A DNA stretch of 64,000 nucleotides from Clostridia bacterium (GCA_030524425.1 JAUNGN010000002.1:1-64000); one strand, 5' to 3'; shown: positions 33,628 to 41,940, numbered from the stretch's first letter. Notes: a model not told the origin generated them from the sequence alone. Program-made: numbers and translations.

Positions 33628-34140
33628 AATATAAAACCCAAAAACCCGAAAACCTTCCGTCTGCTCCGCAGACACCTCCCTTAAAAGGGAGGCAGGAAAA
33701 AAATTATTTTATTAACAGCTGAATTAAAAAGAATACCTTCTTGGCTCCCTTAAAGGGTATAGCAGGAAAATTTATTTTATTGAAAGCTGAATTAAAAGAA
33801 TGGCTTCTTGGCTCCCTTTTTAAGGGAGCTGTCAGCCATAGGCTGACTGAGGGTTTTAAATGCTGAAAAAAAAGGGTGAAAAAAACCCGAAAACCCAAGA
33901 AACCCAAAACCTTCCGTCTGCTCCGCAGACACCTCCCTTAAAAGGGAGGCAGGAAAAATTTATTTTATTAACAGCTGAATTAAAAAGAATACCTTCTTGG
34001 CTCCCTTGAAAGGTATGGCAGGAAAAATTTATTTTATTAACAGCTGAACTAAAAAGAATACCTTCTTGGCTCCCTTTTTAAGGGAGCTGTCAGCCATAGG
34101 CTGACTGAGGGTTTTAAAATTTTAATATAAAGGTGATTTA
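33628..34140. other. Repeat-filled gap between gyrB and the DUF559 gene
   Basis: Almost the whole stretch consists of two copies of the hairpin repeat (33652-34116), followed by the AAAGGTGA ribosome-binding site of the DUF559 gene. No terminator of ordinary form is seen after gyrB, although the repeats could act as one. Confidence 0.8.
33652..34116 (-). repeat. Two-copy hairpin-repeat array, inverted relative to the recF-gyrB array
   Basis: Copies begin with CCTTCCGTCTGCTCCGCAG at 33652 and 33909 and end after GGCTGACTGAGGGTTTT near 33857 and 34115. Each contains the two hairpin blocks of the recF-gyrB units in reverse orientation, plus an extra degenerate block (GGCTCCCTTAAAGGGTATAG at 33742 and a sibling at 34000) between them. 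Spacer bases differ from the upstream array while stem bases are kept. Confidence 0.9.
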
Positions 34141-34503
34141 ATGCTGAAATATAAAAGTGAAAATAAAAAATTTGCACGAAATTTGCGTAAAAATTCTACA
34201 CCTTGGGAAAGAAAGCTTTGGTATTTATTTTTAAAAGATTATAAAATAAGATTCAACAGACAAAAACCAATAGGTAATTATATAGTTGATTTTTATTGCA
34301 GCAAAGCAGGAATTATAATAGAGCTTGATGGTAGTCAGCATTATTCAGACCGTCAAATTATTTATGACAAAGAAAGAACAGATTATTTCAAATCCTTAAA
34401 CCTAAAAGTAATAAGAATAATAAATTCAGATATTGATTTTAAATTCAGAGAGGTTTGTAATTACATCGAAAATGAGATAAATAAAAGGATTGATAAAAAT
34501 TAG
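34141..34503 (+). CDS. DUF559 endonuclease-like protein
   Basis: The 120-residue protein matches the DUF559 group of the PD-(D/E)XK, Vsr-like nuclease fold. It opens with NLRKNSTPWERKLWYLF, and the probable catalytic residues are in IVDFYCSKAGIIIELDGSQH near residue 50-70. Its cellular role is not established. It begins directly after an array of hairpin repeats behind AAAGGTGA and ends 12 bases before gyrA, so it has been inserted into the normally contiguous gyrB-gyrA pair. The association suggests a selfish or repeat-processing unit, an inference. Confidence 0.8.
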   Translation: MLKYKSENKKFARNLRKNSTPWERKLWYLFLKDYKIRFNRQKPIGNYIVDFYCSKAGIIIELDGSQHYSDRQIIYDKERTDYFKSLNLKVIRIINSDIDFKFREVCNYIENEINKRIDKN

Positions 34504-34515
34504 AGGTAATATATT

Positions 34516-36996
34516 ATGGACGAAAATAATAAAACACAATATGATAAAATAGTCACTGCGGAAATTTCACAGACTATGAAATCTTCTTATATTGACTATG
34601 CAATGAGTGTTATTGTTGCCAGAGCCCTGCCCGATGTAAGAGATGGTTTAAAGCCTGTTCACAGAAGGATATTATATTCAATGAATGAAATGGGTCTTGC
34701 GCCTAATAAGGCTCATAAAAAATCAGCCAGAATTACAGGTGATACAATGGGTAAGTATCATCCTCACGGTGATGCGGCAATATATGATGCTCTTGTAAGA
34801 TTAGCTCAGGATTTCTCAATGAGGTATCCTCTTGTAGACGGACACGGAAATTTTGGTTCAATTGACGGATACCCCGCTGCGGCCGCCAGATATACGGAAG
34901 CAAGGCTTGCAAAAATAAGTCTTGAAATGCTTGCTGATATTGATAAGGATACGGTTGATTTTATACCTAATTATGACGGTGATTTTCTTGAGCCTACTGT
35001 TTTGCCGTCAAGAATACCAAATCTTCTTGTTAACGGTTCAAGCGGTATTGCAGTTGGTATGGCAACTAATATACCTCCTCATAATCTTTCGGAAATTATA
35101 GACGGACTTGTTAAAATAATAGATAACAGAATTTTAGAAAAAAGAGATACCGATATTGACGAGCTTTGCAGTATTATTAAGGGTCCCGATTTTCCAACAG
35201 GAGGCAATATACTTGGCAAGGCAGGTATTTTAAGTGCCTACAGAACAGGAAGAGGTAAGCTTAAATTAAGAGCACAGGCTGAAATTATAACAAAGCCTAA
35301 CGGCAGGGAAGAAATACTTATTACTGAAATTCCTTATCAGGTTAATAAGTCAAGAATGATTGAAGGAATTGCAGAGCTTGTTAAGGATAAGAGAATTGAA
35401 GGAATTTCAGGTATTCAGGACAGCACAAATGACAGAAACGGCATTCACATTTTAATTGAGGTTAAAAAGGATGCATCTGCCGAAATTGTGCTTAATAATC
35501 TTTATAAATATTCTCAGCTTCAGGAAAATTACAGCATTAATTTCCTTGCTATTGTTGACGGAATTCCTAAGGTTCTTAATATTAAGGAAATGCTTGAGCA
35601 TTATCTTAAATTCCAGGAAGAGGTTGTAACAAGAAGAACTAAGTTCGACCTTAAAAAGGCTCTTGAAAGAATGCATATTTTAGAAGGATTTATAAGAGCT
35701 CTTGATAATATAGATGAGGTTATTTCAATTTTAAGAGGCTCCCGTACTACTGCTGAGGCTAAGACAAGGCTTATTGAGCGTTTCGGCTTTACTGATATTC
35801 AGGTTAATGCCATATGCGAAATGAGATTCAGAAGTCTTGTAGGTATGGAAAGAGAAAAGCTTGAAAATGAATATGCAGAGCTTACCGGACTTACCGAGGA
35901 ATGGAAGGCTATTCTTGCAGATGAAAATAAGCTTTTTGAAGTTATTAAAAATGAAATGCTTGAAACCAAGAGAAAATATGGTGATGAAAGACGCACAAGG
36001 CTTGTTGACGATATGGGCGAAATTGATATGGAGGATATTATTTCCGATGATATGTCAGTAATAACAATGACACATCTTAATTATGTTAAGAGAATTCCTC
36101 TTGATACCTATAAATCTCAGCATAGAGGAGGTAAAGGTATTATAGGACTTCAGATGCGTGATGAGGATTGTGTTCAAAGGCTGTTTGTAAGCTCAAATCA
36201 CAGCTATATTTTATTCTTTACAAATAAGGGTAAGGTTTACAGAAAGAAAACATGGGAAATACCTGAAGCAGGCAGGAATGCAAAGGGTACACCTATTGTT
36301 AATCTTCTGGAGCTTGATAAGGATGAAAGTATTTCCGCTGTTATACCTGCTAAGAGCTTTAATGAAAATGAATATCTTGTTATGGTTACAAAGCAGGGTA
36401 TTATTAAGAAAACTTCTGCCGGATTTTATAATAATATAAGGCGAGGAGGACTTATTGCACTTAATTTAAAGGATAATGATGAGCTTATTTCAATATTTAT
36501 TACAACGGGCAATGAGGATGTATTTATTGCTACAAGAAATGGCATAAGTATAAGATTTAAGGATAGAGATGTGCGTCCTATGGGCAGAACTGCCACAGGT
36601 GTTAAGGCTATTAATCTTAGTGATGATGACTTTGTTATAGGCGCTGATGCTGTTTCAGAGGACAGCAAGGTACTTCTTGTTACGGATTATGGCTTTGGCA
36701 AGTGCACTGTTCCCGAAAATTACAGAATACAGTCAAGAGGCGGTAAGGGTCTTAAAACCTATAAAATAACCGAAAAGACAGGTGCCGTAAGAAGCCTTGC
36801 CATTGTTAAGGACAGTGAAGAGCTTATTATGGTAACAAGTGAAGGTGTTGTTATAAGAATTAAGGTTAAGGATATTTCAACAGTAGGAAGAATTGCACAG
36901 GGTGTTAAGCTTGTTCAGCTCAATGACGGTGTTACGGTTATAGGTATGGATAAGATTGACGAGGAATATGTAGATTCTGATGACAAGGAAGAATAA
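34516..36996 (+). CDS. gyrA: DNA gyrase subunit A
   Basis: The 826-residue subunit cuts and rejoins DNA. The catalytic tyrosine lies in [14 protein letters not shown] near residue 122, preceded by [20 protein letters not shown]; the resistance-associated positions in [15 protein letters not shown] read Asp-Ala-Ala as in sensitive-type enzymes. The C-terminal wrapping domain carries the GyrA box form QHRGGKGI near 536, with His in the second place instead of the commoner Arg. Length is normal. AGAGGTAA precedes the ATG, and the gene probably depends on transcription through the repeats and DUF559 gene. Confidence 0.96.
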   Translation: MDENNKTQYDKIVTAEISQTMKSSYIDYAMSVIVARALPDVRDGLKPVHRRILYSMNEMGLAPNKAHKKSARITGDTMGKYHPHGDAAIYDALVRLAQDFSMRYPLVDGHGNFGSIDGYPAAAARYTEARLAKISLEMLADIDKDTVDFIPNYDGDFLEPTVLPSRIPNLLVNGSSGIAVGMATNIPPHNLSEIIDGLVKIIDNRILEKRDTDIDELCSIIKGPDFPTGGNILGKAGILSAYRTGRGKLKLRAQAEIITKPNGREEILITEIPYQVNKSRMIEGIAELVKDKRIEGISGIQDSTNDRNGIHILIEVKKDASAEIVLNNLYKYSQLQENYSINFLAIVDGIPKVLNIKEMLEHYLKFQEEVVTRRTKFDLKKALERMHILEGFIRALDNIDEVISILRGSRTTAEAKTRLIERFGFTDIQVNAICEMRFRSLVGMEREKLENEYAELTGLTEEWKAILADENKLFEVIKNEMLETKRKYGDERRTRLVDDMGEIDMEDIISDDMSVITMTHLNYVKRIPLDTYKSQHRGGKGIIGLQMRDEDCVQRLFVSSNHSYILFFTNKGKVYRKKTWEIPEAGRNAKGTPIVNLLELDKDESISAVIPAKSFNENEYLVMVTKQGIIKKTSAGFYNNIRRGGLIALNLKDNDELISIFITTGNEDVFIATRNGISIRFKDRDVRPMGRTATGVKAINLSDDDFVIGADAVSEDSKVLLVTDYGFGKCTVPENYRIQSRGGKGLKTYKITEKTGAVRSLAIVKDSEELIMVTSEGVVIRIKVKDISTVGRIAQGVKLVQLNDGVTVIGMDKIDEEYVDSDDKEE

Positions 36997-37007
36997 TAAG
37001 ACTGAAT

Positions 37008-37040
37008 TTAAAGCATGGGGGATAATTCCCCATGCTTTAA
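37008..37040 (+). terminator. Hairpin after gyrA, probable terminator
   Basis: A 13-bp perfect stem TTAAAGCATGGGG/CCCCATGCTTTAA with a 7-base loop lies 12 bases past the stop. The expected T run is missing, so termination strength is uncertain. Confidence 0.5.
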
Positions 37041-37109
37041 AAATAGCATATATAGTATCAGTACTTAATAATAACCACTATATATAGTAGTAATGTCGAA
37101 ATTTTTTAA

Positions 37110-37138
37110 TTGATAATGACATATTTTTTTGATACAAT
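37110..37138 (+). promoter_or_regulatory. Promoter of the 81-residue gene
   Basis: TTGATA (37110-37115) and TACAAT (37133-37138) are 17 bases apart, just ahead of the small gene. Confidence 0.65.
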
Positions 37139-37161
37139 ATAATAAGCAAAGGGTGGTTAAT

Positions 37162-37407
37162 TTGAATTTCATTAATGATTTCAGTCTTATGTATGTGGAA
37201 GACTTTAAGCTGTGCATCAGTATGCTGAAGGATGAATATAATTCTTCTCTTATTGGTATACTGAAAAGAAATGAAAAAATAATTGAATATTGTGAAACGA
37301 TTAATATTTCCAATTGTGGTATGGCTTTAAAGCTTTATGATATTATAAAGACAAATCAGGTGTTTCCAAGCCACTTTTATTATGTAATGGATGATATTTT
37401 TATTTAA
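37162..37407 (+). CDS. Hypothetical 81-residue protein
   Basis: A small protein reading MNFINDFSLMYVEDFKLCIS starts at a TTG behind AAAGGGTGG and has its own promoter. It is mixed helix/strand with several Tyr, Phe and Cys residues and no membrane segment. I do not recognise the family. It stands alone between gyrA and the tRNA cluster. An ATG 11 codons upstream would place the start inside the promoter region and is rejected. Confidence 0.55.
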   Translation: MNFINDFSLMYVEDFKLCISMLKDEYNSSLIGILKRNEKIIEYCETINISNCGMALKLYDIIKTNQVFPSHFYYVMDDIFI

Positions 37408-37439
37408 TTTATTTAATTAAAAAAAAATAAAAAAAATGC

Positions 37440-37468
37440 TTGACAAATGTAAACATTTACTGTATACT
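37440..37468 (+). promoter_or_regulatory. Promoter of the first tRNA group
   Basis: Consensus TTGACA (37440-37445) and TATACT (37463-37468) with 17-base spacing lie about 50 bases ahead of tRNA-Asp. Confidence 0.85.
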
Positions 37469-37520
37469 ATTATTTGTCGCTGGTACTTAATAAGTAAGTA
37501 CCCAATATATTAATATATAT

Positions 37521-37597
37521 GGCTCGGTAGCTCAGCTGGTTAGAGCGCTGGCCTGTCACGCCAGAGGTCGAGGGTTCGAGCCCCTTCCGAGTCGCCA
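37521..37597 (+). tRNA. tRNA-Asp (GTC)
   Basis: A full cloverleaf with acceptor GGCTCGG/CCGAGTC (one G-T pair), anticodon GTC in the loop CTGTCAC, and the T-loop GGTTCGAGCCC. It is the only tRNA of the cluster whose CCA end is encoded (37595-37597). Confidence 0.97.
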
Positions 37598-37602
37598 TAT
37601 AT

Positions 37603-37675
37603 GGGAGCATAGCTCAGCTGGGAGAGCATCTGCCTTACAAGCAGGGGGTCACAGGTTCGAGCCCTGTTGTTCCCA
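37603..37675 (+). tRNA. tRNA-Val (TAC)
   Basis: Acceptor GGGAGCA/TGTTCCC, anticodon TAC in TTACAAG context, T-arm ACAGGTTCGAGCCCTGT and discriminator A. No CCA is encoded. It begins 5 bases after tRNA-Asp. Confidence 0.95.
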
Positions 37676-37706
37676 TTTTTATACATTGTTTCCCGGCAAT
37701 GTATTT

Positions 37707-37792
37707 GCCCGGGTGGCGGAACTGGCAGACGCACAGGACTTAAAATCCTGCGGGAGTTAAATCCCGTACCGGTTCGATTCCGGTTCCGGGCA
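37707..37792 (+). tRNA. tRNA-Leu (TAA)
   Basis: An 86-base class II tRNA with acceptor GCCCGGG/TCCGGGC, anticodon TAA in ACTTAAAAT, and a long variable arm (CGGGAGTTAAATCCCG). Discriminator A; no encoded CCA. Confidence 0.95.
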
Positions 37793-37863
37793 GTTTATAA
37801 AGGAGGGTTTCGATTTATTCGGGGCTCTCTTTTAAGTTTTATAGTAAAAATATAAAATTTTCC

Positions 37864-37892
37864 TTGACAAATATATTTAGCTGTGATAGAAT
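37864..37892 (+). promoter_or_regulatory. Promoter of the second tRNA group
   Basis: TTGACA (37864-37869) and TAGAAT (37887-37892) at 17-base spacing lie ahead of tRNA-Asn. Confidence 0.8.
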
Positions 37893-37919
37893 ATATTTGT
37901 TGGTGACAACTGACACTAA

Positions 37920-37991
37920 TCCTCGATAGCTCAGTGGTAGAGCAATCGGCTGTTAACCGATGGGTCGTAGGTTCGAGCCCTACTCGGGGAG
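37920..37991 (+). tRNA. tRNA-Asn (GTT)
   Basis: Acceptor TCCTCGA/TCGGGGA, anticodon GTT in CTGTTAACC, T-arm GTAGGTTCGAGCCCTAC and discriminator G. No CCA is encoded. Confidence 0.95.
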
Positions 37992-38006
37992 TTTTATTTT
38001 TTTTAC

Positions 38007-38078
38007 GGCTCGTTGGTCAAGCGGCTAAGACGCGGCCCTCTCACGGCTGAAACAGGGGTTCGATTCCCCTACGAGTCA
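38007..38078 (+). tRNA. tRNA-Glu (CTC)
   Basis: Acceptor GGCTCGT/ACGAGTC, anticodon CTC in the loop CTCTCAC, T-arm AGGGGTTCGATTCCCCT and discriminator A. It reads GAG codons; the TTC isoacceptor must lie elsewhere. Confidence 0.93.
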
Positions 38079-38109
38079 TTCTTCTGTTTTTTCAGAAGTG
38101 TTTAAATAG

Positions 38110-38181
38110 GGCGACATAGCCAAGTGGCTAAGGCATCGGACTGCAACTCCGCGATCCCCAGTTCAAATCTGGGTGTCGCCT
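38110..38181 (+). tRNA. tRNA-Cys (GCA)
   Basis: Acceptor GGCGACA/TGTCGCC, anticodon GCA in CTGCAAC, and discriminator T, the U73 identity base for cysteine. No CCA is encoded. Confidence 0.96.
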
Positions 38182-38190
38182 TAAAGCAAA

Positions 38191-38217
38191 AAATTCACTC
38201 ACTGAGTGAATTTTTTT
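38191..38217 (+). terminator. Terminator of the tRNA cluster
   Basis: The stem AAATTCACTC/GAGTGAATTT with a 3-base loop ends in a T run immediately after tRNA-Cys. Confidence 0.9.
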
Positions 38218-38275
38218 GCTTTATGGAATATTTTAAATTAAATATGAAATTAATTAATAATTCATAAACACTTTA

Positions 38276-38304
38276 TTGACATACTCTCCCAATTGTTGTA
38301 TTAT
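38276..38304 (+). promoter_or_regulatory. Promoter of the signal peptidase gene
   Basis: TTGACA (38276-38281) and TATTAT (38299-38304) at 17-base spacing lie 36 bases ahead of the start codon. Confidence 0.75.
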
Positions 38305-38339
38305 AAGTATAATCCGTGAGATTGGAGGAAAAATAGTGT

Positions 38340-39005
38340 ATGAATAATGATAAGTATGAAAATAATATGGATGAGGAAAAGGAAAAGCCAAGCATTATTA
38401 AAGAAATTATGAGCTGGATAATGACCTTTGCTTTTGCAATAATATTTGCTTTTTTTATAACTAAATTTATTATTGTTAATGCTGTTATACCTTCAGCATC
38501 TATGGAAACCACTATTATGACAGGTGACAGAATAATAGCCAACAGAGTTGAATATTATTTGCAGGATCCGGAAAGATATGATATAGCGGTTTTTAAATTT
38601 CCTGACAGTACGGATACACTATATATTAAAAGAGTCATAGGTATGCCCGGAGACAAAGTTAAAATAAGTGATAATCAAATTTATATTAACGACAGCACCG
38701 AAGCCCTGGAGGACAGCTTTATTAATGGCAAAATGAGCACTGACAATGCTGTTTATAATGTCCCTGAAAAGGGTGATAATATATATGATTATAGGGAATT
38801 TATTAAGGATCAGGCTCTTTACGATAAGGACGGAGACGGTTTATTTGATGAAGACTGTTATTTTATGATGGGAGATAACAGAAACAATTCTGCCGATTCA
38901 AGAGTTTGGAATAATAAATTTGTTCCTAAGTCCTTAATGCAGGGTAAGGCAGTTTTCAGATATTATCCTGTTAATAAAATGAAGGTTATTAAAAATGATT
39001 TTTAA
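38340..39005 (+). CDS. lepB: Type I signal peptidase
   Basis: The 221-residue membrane protease removes signal peptides from exported proteins. A charged N-terminus leads into one membrane helix (about residues 25-48). The catalytic Ser is in PSASMETTIMTGDRIIANR near residue 57, the catalytic Lys in YIKRVIGMPGDKV near 97, and box E is MMGDNRNNSADSRVW near 178. This single-helix form is the Gram-positive SipS type. GGAGG lies slightly far (about 12 bases) from the ATG. The DUF1858 gene follows 23 bases later. Confidence 0.95.
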   Translation: MNNDKYENNMDEEKEKPSIIKEIMSWIMTFAFAIIFAFFITKFIIVNAVIPSASMETTIMTGDRIIANRVEYYLQDPERYDIAVFKFPDSTDTLYIKRVIGMPGDKVKISDNQIYINDSTEALEDSFINGKMSTDNAVYNVPEKGDNIYDYREFIKDQALYDKDGDGLFDEDCYFMMGDNRNNSADSRVWNNKFVPKSLMQGKAVFRYYPVNKMKVIKNDF

Positions 39006-39028
39006 TTAAATATAAAGGAGAATATATT

Positions 39029-39235
39029 ATGGCACAGACAGTTACTAAGGATATAATTATCGGTGATTTAATTTTAATTGACAGAGGTATTATACCTATT
39101 CTCATGAATGCAGGTATGCATTGCATAGGCTGCCCTTCTTCTCAGGGAGAAACTCTTGAAGAGGCATGCATGGTTCATGGTATGGATACGGAAGCTTTAT
39201 TAAAGGATATTAATGACTATTTAGCTTCTAAATAA
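39029..39235 (+). CDS. DUF1858 domain protein
   Basis: This 68-residue protein consists of a DUF1858 domain, with VTKDIIIGDLILIDRG followed by the conserved Cys pair in MHCIGCPSSQGETLEEACM. The CxxC motif suggests redox or metal binding; the family is often fused to or found near hybrid-cluster and iron-sulfur proteins, but the role is unknown. AAAGGAG precedes the ATG. It shares a terminator with lepB upstream. Confidence 0.85.
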   Translation: MAQTVTKDIIIGDLILIDRGIIPILMNAGMHCIGCPSSQGETLEEACMVHGMDTEALLKDINDYLASK

Positions 39236-39273
39236 TTAATTTGTTACAAAGTATTTATAGCATACACAAAAGG

Positions 39274-39308
39274 TGGGCCGGAGTTTTTTACTTCGGTTCA
39301 TTTTTTTT
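39274..39308 (+). terminator. Terminator after the DUF1858 gene
   Basis: The stem TGGGCCGGAG/CTTCGGTTCA pairs completely when G-U pairs are allowed and is followed by eight T. Confidence 0.8.
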
Positions 39309-39390
39309 AGGATTAAATAAAATACAGGCCTTGATATTGTTTATACTAATAAATATTATTTTTAATTCTGCAAAAAAAATAAAATTTCCC

Positions 39391-39419
39391 TTGACAATCA
39401 TTCATATATATGGTACTAT
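39391..39419 (+). promoter_or_regulatory. Promoter of the rpmG-secE-nusG-rplK-rplA operon
   Basis: TTGACA (39391-39396) and TACTAT (39414-39419) at 17-base spacing. Confidence 0.8.
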
Positions 39420-39581
39420 GATAAAGACGCGTATCGTCTTTTTTTTGTGTGGAATTTTACACACACCCGAACTTTTGCCAAAGCAAAAGCAGCACTTTTT
39501 GTGTTGTCGGATTTATCTTTCCGATTCAGATAAGACAAATTTAAAAACAAAATTTAATTATTCAAGAAAGAGGTGGAAGTC
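39420..39581 (+). promoter_or_regulatory. Leader of the rpmG operon with a 5' hairpin
   Basis: The expected transcript begins almost at a hairpin AGACG/CGTCT followed by eight T (39425-39447), which resembles a terminator but lies too close to the promoter for ordinary termination. Further small dyads (TTTTGC/GCAAAA; CGGA/TCCG) follow before the AAAGAGGTGG ribosome-binding site. It may regulate ribosomal-protein expression. Confidence 0.45.
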
Positions 39582-39731
39582 TTGAGAACAAGAATTACAT
39601 TGGCTTGTACAGAGTGTAAGCAGAGAAATTATGACACTATGAAGGACAAGAAAGTACATCCTGACAGAATGGAAACTAAGAAGTATTGCAAGTTTTGTAA
39701 AACACATACTTTACACAGAGAAACTAAGTAA
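39582..39731 (+). CDS. rpmG: Ribosomal protein bL33
   Basis: The 49-residue protein starts at a TTG behind GAAAGAGGTGG and reads [20 protein letters not shown]. It has both zinc-type CxxC pairs (CTEC and CKFC), so it is the C+ form. It lies first in the secE-nusG-rplK-rplA operon, the usual place in Clostridia. It joins the large ribosomal subunit near the E site. Confidence 0.95.
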   Translation: MRTRITLACTECKQRNYDTMKDKKVHPDRMETKKYCKFCKTHTLHRETK

Positions 39732-39801
39732 TCCGATTTGCTTATAAAACAAAAGAAATATTGTTTTTATTGCATTTTACCTCACGAAAGGGGAAGTCAG
39801 A

Positions 39802-40005
39802 ATGGAAAAAAAGAAATTTGATTTTTCCGCTTGGGTTAAGGTACATGTTGCTGAATTTAAGCGTATTATTTGGCCAAGCAAGGATGAAATCATTAAGGAA
39901 ACCCTCTCAGTTATTGCAATTTCATTAATTTTTGGTGCTATTGTTATAGGATTTGACTATATTGTAGAATTTGGTTACAACGCATTGGTAAGTTTATTAG
40001 GTTAA
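39802..40005 (+). CDS. secE: Protein translocase subunit SecE
   Basis: The 67-residue membrane protein is the single-helix Gram-positive SecE form. The amphipathic stretch VAEFKRIIWPSKDEIIKETL is the family signature, followed by one membrane helix (about 38-60). It clamps SecY in the export channel. GAAAGGGGAAG precedes the ATG; nusG begins 18 bases later. Confidence 0.95.
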   Translation: MEKKKFDFSAWVKVHVAEFKRIIWPSKDEIIKETLSVIAISLIFGAIVIGFDYIVEFGYNALVSLLG

Positions 40006-40023
40006 TGAAGTGAGGTTATAACA

Positions 40024-40563
40024 ATGTCAGAGGAACTTTCAAATCAGCTCAGATGGTATGTAATCCATACTTATTCAGGCTATGAAAACAAAGTTAAAAC
40101 CAATATTGAAAAGCTTGTCGAAAACGGAGGTCTGGAAGAATACATTCAGGAAATTTCAGTACCTATGGAAGAGGCAGTTGAAATCAAAAATGGTGTTAAG
40201 AAGACAGTGCAGAGAAAGAAATTTCCCGGCTATGTACTTCTTAAAATGATAATGAATGACGATACATGGTACGTTGTCAGAAACACCAGAGGTGTTACTA
40301 GCTTCGTAGGCCCCGGAAGTAAGCCTGTTCCTCTTACAGATGCAGAGGTTATGGCTATGGGTCTTGAAAGCGTCGATATTACTGATATTGATATTGCAGT
40401 TGGTGACAGTGTTGTTGTTACAGCAGGTGCTTTTGCAGAAAATGTCGGTACAGTTAAGGAAATTAACATAACAAAAAAGACAGTTACGGTTGCAATTTCC
40501 TTATTTGGTCGTGAGACTCCAATGGAACTGGACTTTACACAGGTTCAGCCATTAGTAAAGTAA
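40024..40563 (+). CDS. nusG: Transcription elongation/antitermination factor NusG
   Basis: The 179-residue factor couples RNA polymerase to ribosomes and modulates pausing. The NGN domain starts RWYVIHTYSGYENKVKTNIE, has KKFPGYVLLKMIMNDDTWYV in the middle and ends in TRGVTSFVGPGSKPVPL. The C-terminal KOW motif is GDSVVVTAGAFAENVGTVKE near residue 128. Length is typical. A structured spacer follows before rplK. Confidence 0.96.
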   Translation: MSEELSNQLRWYVIHTYSGYENKVKTNIEKLVENGGLEEYIQEISVPMEEAVEIKNGVKKTVQRKKFPGYVLLKMIMNDDTWYVVRNTRGVTSFVGPGSKPVPLTDAEVMAMGLESVDITDIDIAVGDSVVVTAGAFAENVGTVKEINITKKTVTVAISLFGRETPMELDFTQVQPLVK

Positions 40564-40578
40564 ACTGATGTTTAAATT

Positions 40579-40631
40579 GAGGATAATATCCTCAGTGGGA
40601 GGGAAAATCCCATTATCCCGCTAATTACCAC
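40579..40631 (+). promoter_or_regulatory. Structured spacer before rplK (candidate L1 target)
   Basis: A perfect dyad GAGGATAATATCCTC (40579-40593) is followed by the motif GTGGGAGGGAAAATCCC ... TTACCAC (40595-40631). The same GTGGGAGGG ... TTACCAC motif recurs between rplK and rplA, suggesting a regulatory RNA element. Binding by ribosomal protein L1 is inferred. Confidence 0.5.
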
Positions 40632-40651
40632 ATTATAGGAGGTGCCTTAAA

Positions 40652-41077
40652 ATGGCAAAAAAGGTTGAAGGTTTTATTAAGTTACAGATTGCTGCTGGTA
40701 AGGCTACACCAGCACCACCGGTTGGTCCTGCTTTAGGTCAGCATGGTGTTAATATTATGGGCTTCTGTAAGGAGTTCAATGAAAGAACTGCTAAGGACGC
40801 AGGTCTTATTATTCCGGTTGTTATTACAGTATATCAGGACAAGAGCTTTACATTTATTACTAAGACTCCTCCTGCAGCCGTTCTTTTAAAGAAGGCTTGT
40901 AAGATTGAGTCAGGTTCAGGTGTTCCTAACAAGACTAAGGTTGCTACTATTTCAAGAGCTGAGGTTCAGAAGATTGCAGAATTAAAGATGCAGGATTTAA
41001 CTGCAGCTAGTATTGATGCTGCTATCAGTATGGTTGCCGGTACTGCAAGAAGTATGGGTATTGTTGTTGAGGACTAA
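40652..41077 (+). CDS. rplK: Ribosomal protein uL11
   Basis: The 141-residue protein has the typical start [20 protein letters not shown] and the [19 protein letters not shown] segment. Its C-terminal domain, with [20 protein letters not shown], binds 23S rRNA at the GTPase-associated centre. AGGAGGTG precedes the ATG. The spacers on both sides carry the same structured motif. Confidence 0.97.
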   Translation: MAKKVEGFIKLQIAAGKATPAPPVGPALGQHGVNIMGFCKEFNERTAKDAGLIIPVVITVYQDKSFTFITKTPPAAVLLKKACKIESGSGVPNKTKVATISRAEVQKIAELKMQDLTAASIDAAISMVAGTARSMGIVVED

Positions 41078-41088
41078 TTGTTAATTGC

Positions 41089-41117
41089 GTGGGAGGGAAT
41101 ACTCCCGATATTACCAC
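41089..41117 (+). promoter_or_regulatory. Second copy of the GTGGGAGGG-TTACCAC motif
   Basis: The rplK-rplA spacer repeats the motif with GTGGGAGGGAATACTCCC ... TTACCAC, followed by the rplA ribosome-binding site AAGGAGG. Location is consistent with translational autoregulation by L1. Confidence 0.5.
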
Positions 41118-41133
41118 TTAAGGAGGAACTATT

Positions 41134-41829
41134 GTGAAAAGAGGAAAGAAATATCTCGAAAAGAGTAAGCTTATTAATAAGGCTAATTTATATGATGTAA
41201 GTGAGGCTTGTGCTTTAATTCCACAGGTTAGCACAGCTAAGTTTGATGAAACTGTTGAAGCTCATATCCGTTTAGGTGTAGACAGCCGTCATGCTGACCA
41301 GCAGGTTAGAGGTGCTGTTGTTCTCCCTCATGGTACAGGTAAGACTGTAAGAGTTCTTGTATTTGCCAAGAATGCTAAGGCTGATGAGGCTCAGGCTGCA
41401 GGTGCAGATTATGTAGGTGCTGAGGATTTAGTTGCTAAGATTCAGCAGGAAAACTGGTTTGACTTTGACGTAGTTGTAGCAACTCCTGATATGATGGGTC
41501 TTGTTGGTAGAATTGGTAGAGTTTTAGGTCCTAAGGGCTTAATGCCTAACCCAAAGGCAGGTACTGTAACTATGGATGTAGCTAAGGCTATTGAGGAAAT
41601 TAAGGCAGGTAAAATTGAATACAGACTTGATAAGACAAATATTATCCATGTACCTGTAGGTAAGGTTTCTTTCGGTGCTGAAAAGCTTCAGGAAAACTTC
41701 CAGACTCTTATGAGTGCTATTATCAAGGCTAAGCCATCTGCTGCTAAGGGTACTTACTTAAAGTCAGTTGTTCTTACAACTACCATGGGTCCCGGTGTAA
41801 AGGTTAATGCTGCTAAGCTTTCAGAATAA
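41134..41829 (+). CDS. rplA: Ribosomal protein uL1
   Basis: The 231-residue protein forms the mobile L1 stalk at the E site and is often a translational repressor of its own operon. The signature is [20 protein letters not shown], followed by [12 protein letters not shown] near residue 125-155. It starts with GTG behind AAGGAGG. A strong terminator follows, so rplJ-rplL-rpoB are not continued here, unlike the usual order. Confidence 0.97.
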   Translation: MKRGKKYLEKSKLINKANLYDVSEACALIPQVSTAKFDETVEAHIRLGVDSRHADQQVRGAVVLPHGTGKTVRVLVFAKNAKADEAQAAGADYVGAEDLVAKIQQENWFDFDVVVATPDMMGLVGRIGRVLGPKGLMPNPKAGTVTMDVAKAIEEIKAGKIEYRLDKTNIIHVPVGKVSFGAEKLQENFQTLMSAIIKAKPSAAKGTYLKSVVLTTTMGPGVKVNAAKLSE

Positions 41830-41856
41830 ATTTGAATAATTAAATTTGTCAGATAT

Positions 41857-41887
41857 AAAAAGGACTGTGTTTTCAGTCCTTTTTTTT
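41857..41887 (+). terminator. Terminator after rplA
   Basis: AGGACTG/CAGTCCT with a 6-base loop and a T run ends the ribosomal operon. Confidence 0.9.
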
Positions 41888-41903
41888 GTACCATAATTAA
41901 TTC

Positions 41904-41932
41904 TTGACAATAATCCGAAATCATAGTATAAT
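41904..41932 (+). promoter_or_regulatory. Promoter of the MarR gene
   Basis: TTGACA (41904-41909) and TATAAT (41927-41932) at perfect 17-base spacing. Confidence 0.85.
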
Positions 41933-41940
41933 AAGCTTTG

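Noticed and set aside
37540-37855. Short reading frames across the tRNA genes
   Set aside because: They are translations of tRNA genes; the cloverleaf structures explain the sequence.
39241-39585. 114-residue reading frame before rpmG
   Set aside because: It spans a terminator, a consensus promoter and the rpmG leader, and resembles no protein family.
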